Assembly: GCA_017456805.1 (NCBI GenBank)
Contig: JAFTIQ010000072.1
Location: forward strand, 1 to 46,690
DNA: 46,690 nt
Direction of reading: 5' to 3'
DNA from: Lentisphaeria bacterium
Lineage (GTDB): Bacteria > Verrucomicrobiota > Lentisphaeria > Victivallales > UBA1829
Part shown: piece after piece, positions 44,094 through 46,690 of the stretch
Layout of the letters: every line of letters begins with the position of its first letter
How positions within the stretch are numbered: the stretch's first letter is position 1
Translations under genes and position numbers: made by a program
Notes under the pieces: model-generated
Told to the model about the DNA's origin: nothing
What the model saw: only the letters and a program-made list of their open reading frames with translations
Database searches by the model: none

Positions 44094-46118
44094 ATGAAAA
44101 GGGTTGGTTTGTTTGTCGGAATCGATGAATATCAGAACGGGATTCCAAAATTATCTTGTGCTTCTGCTGATGCTGTAAATATGTTTGGAGCGTTTAAGGC
44201 TGCCGGGTTCTCTGCCAATCTTCTTCTGGACAAAAAGGCTTCCAGTGAATCAATAATCGGTCAGATTCAAAGTCTTATGGACAAGCTGAATGCCGGAGAT
44301 CTTTTTGTGTTTTATTTTGCTGGGCATGGACGCGAACATAATGCCGATCATTATCTGATTGGGGCCAATGGATACAGCGACAGCTCTCTCTATATGCTGG
44401 GCTCTCTTCCTCTTTCGGCGGTTGTCTCTCTGACAGACAAAGTTCCCGGGCTTCAGCGGTTTTTCATTCTTGACTGCTGCCGGAAAAATCTTACTTCCGA
44501 TCGGGCCGGAGAACCTTTTCAATGTGATAACAGCAGAAATATTGCTTTAAATAATGCTGTTGTTCAGAATAGTGACAGCCGTATTATTCCGCCGTTGATT
44601 TTGAGTTCCTGCAGTACCGGTCAGATGGCATATGAGAATTTGCAGACACATCAGGGATATTTTACTGAAAAGTTTATTTCTGTCATTGGCGATAAGAAAA
44701 CCGTTTCGTTTTCTCAGCTTCAATCTGCCCTTACCCTCTCCGTAAAAAATCAGGATGTGGATTGGAAAGGGCCCATTACCCGCTGGAACGATATTAGATT
44801 GTTTGAACATTGGGGAAATAAGCTCCCTACACCGCCGTCAGATGATATCGCGAAGTATGAACTTGGTATTTACAAGCCGGACGTGGAAGAACTTTTGAAA
44901 AAATGCGATGGAAAATGTCCTCCAGAAATAATCCGGATTTATCAGACGGCAAAGAAGGCTGAGGATGATGGAAATTATTCTGTTGCCGTTCATTTTTTGA
45001 AGTCGGTAAAAGATAAACTGGAAGCGTTCTGCCGCAATGCCGAGGAAGAAGCACGTCGCAAGACCGAGGAAGAAGAACGTCGCAAGGCCGAGGAAGAAGA
45101 ACGCCGCAAAGCCGAGGAAGAAGCACGTTGCAGAGCCGAGGAAGAAGCACGTTGCAAGGCCGAGGAAGAAGCACGCCGCAAGGCCGAGGAAGAAGCACGT
45201 CGCAAGGCCGAGGAAGAAGCACGTCGCAAGGCCGAGGAAGAAGAACGTCGCAAAGCCGAGGAAAAAGCTGCTCGTTTGAAAGCTGAGGTTGCTGCCCACG
45301 AACGCCAAGAGAAACAGCGAAAAGAAATCCTTTCTGGGAAAGTTGAGCTTCCTGGTGGGCATATTTTACAAATGGTTCCAATTCAACCTGGAACATTTAC
45401 TATGGGAAGTCCGGCTGGAATAAAAGGTGGTTTTCTGGGATTACAGACCATTGGCGCAGAAGAGGGGCGATCTGAAGATGAAATTCAGCATCGGGTCACA
45501 TTGACCAAACCGTTCTGGTTGGGGAAATATCCTGTGACACAGTTGGAATATGAATCTGTCATGGGGAAAAATCCCTCCAAGTTTAATGGAGCAAATCTGC
45601 CTGTAGAACGTGTCAGCTGGTATGATGCAAAAGAATTTTGCAAAAAGCTCAATGAAATTCATGCGGATAAGCTTCCTGCAGGATATCAGTTCGATCTTCC
45701 AACAGAAGCGCAATGGGAATATGCCTGTCGTGCAGGGACGACAACAGCATTGAACAATGGGAAAGATTTGACATCAGATTGGGGTTGGGGTGAGTGTTCT
45801 AATTTGAATGAAGTTGCATGGTATGATCAGAACTCCGGCAAAAGAACTCATGAAGTTGGACAAAAGCGAGCCAATGCTTGGGGACTTTATGATATGCATG
45901 GAAACGTGTGGGAATGGTGCCGGGATTGGTATGGATATTATCCCTATGGATCTATTACGGATCCAGTAGGTCCGTCGTCGGGCTCGAGCCGCGTAATACG
46001 CGGCGGCAGTTGGAACAGCGTCGCGAACGACTGTCGGTCGGCGGTTCGGGGCCGCAACGACCCGTCGGACCGGGGCTACGACCGCGGGTTCCGCCTCGCC
46101 CTGGTGCCGATTCAGTGA
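44094..46118 (+). CDS. Caspase - coiled coil - FGE/SUMF1-fold protein with probable hypervariable C-terminus
   Basis: 674 residues. Residues 1-240 are a caspase-like peptidase with His78 (FYFAGHGRE) and Cys129 (FILDCCRKN). Residues 316-395 are ten copies of an 8-residue KAEEEARR unit, a long charged helix or coiled coil. Residues about 415-674 are an FGE-sulfatase domain (MVPIQPGTFTMGSP; GKYPVTQLEYESVMG; LPTEAQWEYACRAGTTT; YDMHGNVWEWCRDWY; SSRVIRGGSWN). The active Cys pair of true FGE is not apparent, so a ligand-binding role is likelier than formylglycine formation. The last 45 codons are abruptly GC-rich and carry many NNC codons, as in retroelement-diversified proteins. No signal peptide. 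It is alone in a repeat island, with its own promoter. I infer a sensor (FGE) that triggers a protease effector. Confidence 0.85.
   Translation: MKRVGLFVGIDEYQNGIPKLSCASADAVNMFGAFKAAGFSANLLLDKKASSESIIGQIQSLMDKLNAGDLFVFYFAGHGREHNADHYLIGANGYSDSSLYMLGSLPLSAVVSLTDKVPGLQRFFILDCCRKNLTSDRAGEPFQCDNSRNIALNNAVVQNSDSRIIPPLILSSCSTGQMAYENLQTHQGYFTEKFISVIGDKKTVSFSQLQSALTLSVKNQDVDWKGPITRWNDIRLFEHWGNKLPTPPSDDIAKYELGIYKPDVEELLKKCDGKCPPEIIRIYQTAKKAEDDGNYSVAVHFLKSVKDKLEAFCRNAEEEARRKTEEEERRKAEEEERRKAEEEARCRAEEEARCKAEEEARRKAEEEARRKAEEEARRKAEEEERRKAEEKAARLKAEVAAHERQEKQRKEILSGKVELPGGHILQMVPIQPGTFTMGSPAGIKGGFLGLQTIGAEEGRSEDEIQHRVTLTKPFWLGKYPVTQLEYESVMGKNPSKFNGANLPVERVSWYDAKEFCKKLNEIHADKLPAGYQFDLPTEAQWEYACRAGTTTALNNGKDLTSDWGWGECSNLNEVAWYDQNSGKRTHEVGQKRANAWGLYDMHGNVWEWCRDWYGYYPYGSITDPVGPSSGSSRVIRGGSWNSVANDCRSAVRGRNDPSDRGYDRGFRLALVPIQ
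45039..45278 (+). repeat. 24-bp coding tandem repeat, 10 copies
   Basis: Ten units near GCCGAGGAAGAAGCACGTCG encode KAEEEARR with A/E and R/C variants. High identity between units indicates recent expansion and a copy number that probably varies between strains. Confidence 0.9.
45972..46115 (+). other. Putative DGR variable region (VR) in the FGE domain
   Basis: From codon 627 the sequence changes from mixed to strongly GC-rich. Within residues 641-664, the positions expected to vary in this fold are AAC, AGC, GTC, AAC, GAC, GGC, CGC, AAC, GAC, GAC, GGC, TAC, GAC and CGC, every one reachable from AAC by changing only the A bases. They lie between constant blocks SRVIRGGSW and GFRLAL. No template repeat or reverse transcriptase is in the window. 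General G/C preference at third positions here weakens the argument somewhat. Confidence 0.6.
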
Positions 46119-46139
46119 GGGGGGCAGGCGTTGCGTTCC

Positions 46140-46347
46140 CGGCAGAGCCGGAGGGATGAGCGCACTCGCTAAGGATTGGCTGGGGAACTGGGAATACTGG
46201 GAGTACTGGGATTACTGGGAGCTCTGAGTGTTTTTTGCGCCGGGGTGTGCGGGGAAAAACCCTTGCGAACAGCCCTTTCTTTGCCCGAGCTCTCTCAGTA
46301 CTCTTAGTATTCCCAGTACTCCCAGAACTCGGGCTGCAAAGCGTTCC
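46140..46347. repeat. Repeat module type B (208 bp), right copy
   Basis: Same length and near-identical sequence to 43482-43689, starting 22 bp after the caspase-FGE stop with CCGGC-AGA-GCCGG, a perfect small hairpin. Confidence 0.75.
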
Positions 46348-46512
46348 CGGCAGAGCCGAAGGGAAGGGCGCACACGCAAAGGATTGGCTGGGGAGAACGG
46401 ACGAAAACGGACAGAAACGGACAGAAACGGTGAATACGCCGGGGTGTGCGAAGAATGGCACTCCGTTGATTCCCGTTTTCCACCGTTGATTCCTGTTCCC
46501 TTCCGTTTTTCC
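46348..46512. repeat. Repeat module type A (165 bp), right copy
   Basis: Same length as 43317-43481 and 43690-43854, with the ACGGACAGAA run and the CCACCGTTGATTCCTGTTCC arm. Confidence 0.75.
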
Positions 46513-46690
46513 CGGCAGAGCCGAAGGAATGAGCGCACTCGCTAATGATCGGCTGGGGAACTGGGAATACTGGGAGTTCTGGGATTACTGGGAGCTCTGG
46601 GAGTTTTTTGCGCCGGGGTGCCCGGAGAATGGCACTCCGTTGATTCCCGTTTTCCACCGTTGATTCCTGTTCCCTTCCGTTTTTCCCGGC
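46513..46690. repeat. Chimeric B/A repeat module, running off the window
   Basis: Begins at CGGCAGAGCCG (46513) as type B with its ACTGGGA arm, then after the GCGCCGGGGTG core switches to the type A right arm (CACTCCGTTGATTCCCG). 174 bp to the next boundary at 46687. Confidence 0.7.

Noticed and set aside
44827..45396. Long minus-strand frames rich in LLPRPCDV or FFLGLATC repeats
   Set aside because: Antisense of the 24-bp coiled-coil repeat in the caspase-FGE gene.
44094..46118. True formylglycine-generating enzyme for sulfatases
   Set aside because: The active Cys pair is not seen in the C-terminal block, no sulfatase is nearby, and fusion to a caspase favours a binding role.

Overview
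The window looks like a chromosomal segment of a Lentisphaerota bacterium, close to Victivallis. This is inferred from the proteins and not from a marker gene. The evidence is repeated single pseudopilins with the [19 protein letters not shown] head and an H-X9-DG tail, each next to secreted DUF4838 proteins or glycoside hydrolases, plus one-domain GntR and XRE regulators heading carbohydrate gene clusters. No rRNA, tRNA, transposase, integrase or CRISPR array was seen.

Layout. (1) 1-3209, minus strand: an operon-like run of an LptF/LptG permease, a glucose-1-phosphate cytidylyltransferase, a small Nif11-like protein and a caspase-like protein that runs off the left edge. (2) 3450-7960, plus strand: a pseudopilin whose start and class III signal peptide lie in reverse orientation just upstream, bounded by a 12-bp inverted repeat, followed by a DUF4838/CBM9-like secreted protein and an unknown secreted protein, then a terminator. 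(3) 7979-16850, minus strand: GntR regulator, a pseudopilin interrupted in frame by a hairpin-rich repeat element, a 1331-residue secreted beta-galactosidase-like enzyme and a GH78-like rhamnosidase. (4) 16948-29338: an XRE-cupin regulator divergent from a seven-gene plus-strand cluster (mannose-6-phosphate-isomerase-like cupin, DUF4838, pseudopilin, two paralogous six-hairpin glycosidases around a CapA-like phosphatase, D-lyxose isomerase-like). (5) 29348-42502, minus strand: GntR regulator, esterase, DUF4838, pseudopilin, DUF4434-like, two GH28 paralogues, SGNH hydrolase, GH38 alpha-mannosidase and metallophosphoesterase. (6) 42503-46690: a repeat island around a single plus-strand gene encoding caspase, an 8-residue-repeat coiled coil and a formylglycine-generating-enzyme (FGE/SUMF1) fold.

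The three glycan clusters combine depolymerising or deacylating enzymes (rhamnose, galactose, mannose, galacturonate) with sugar isomerases and a local regulator, which suggests separate responses to different host or plant glycans. Each contains exactly one pseudopilin, and the locus at 3.5-7.9 kb contains a fourth.

Most notable: (a) an apparent inversion switch that would assemble a complete prepilin in frame; (b) a 168-bp element inserted in frame between two copies of the prepilin signal codons; (c) a caspase-FGE protein with a GC-rich, NNC-codon-rich 3' end that looks like a diversity-generating-retroelement variable region; (d) flanking repeat modules of fixed 165 and 208 bp that share a scaffold but differ in their arms. 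All were read by eye; no search or alignment was run.
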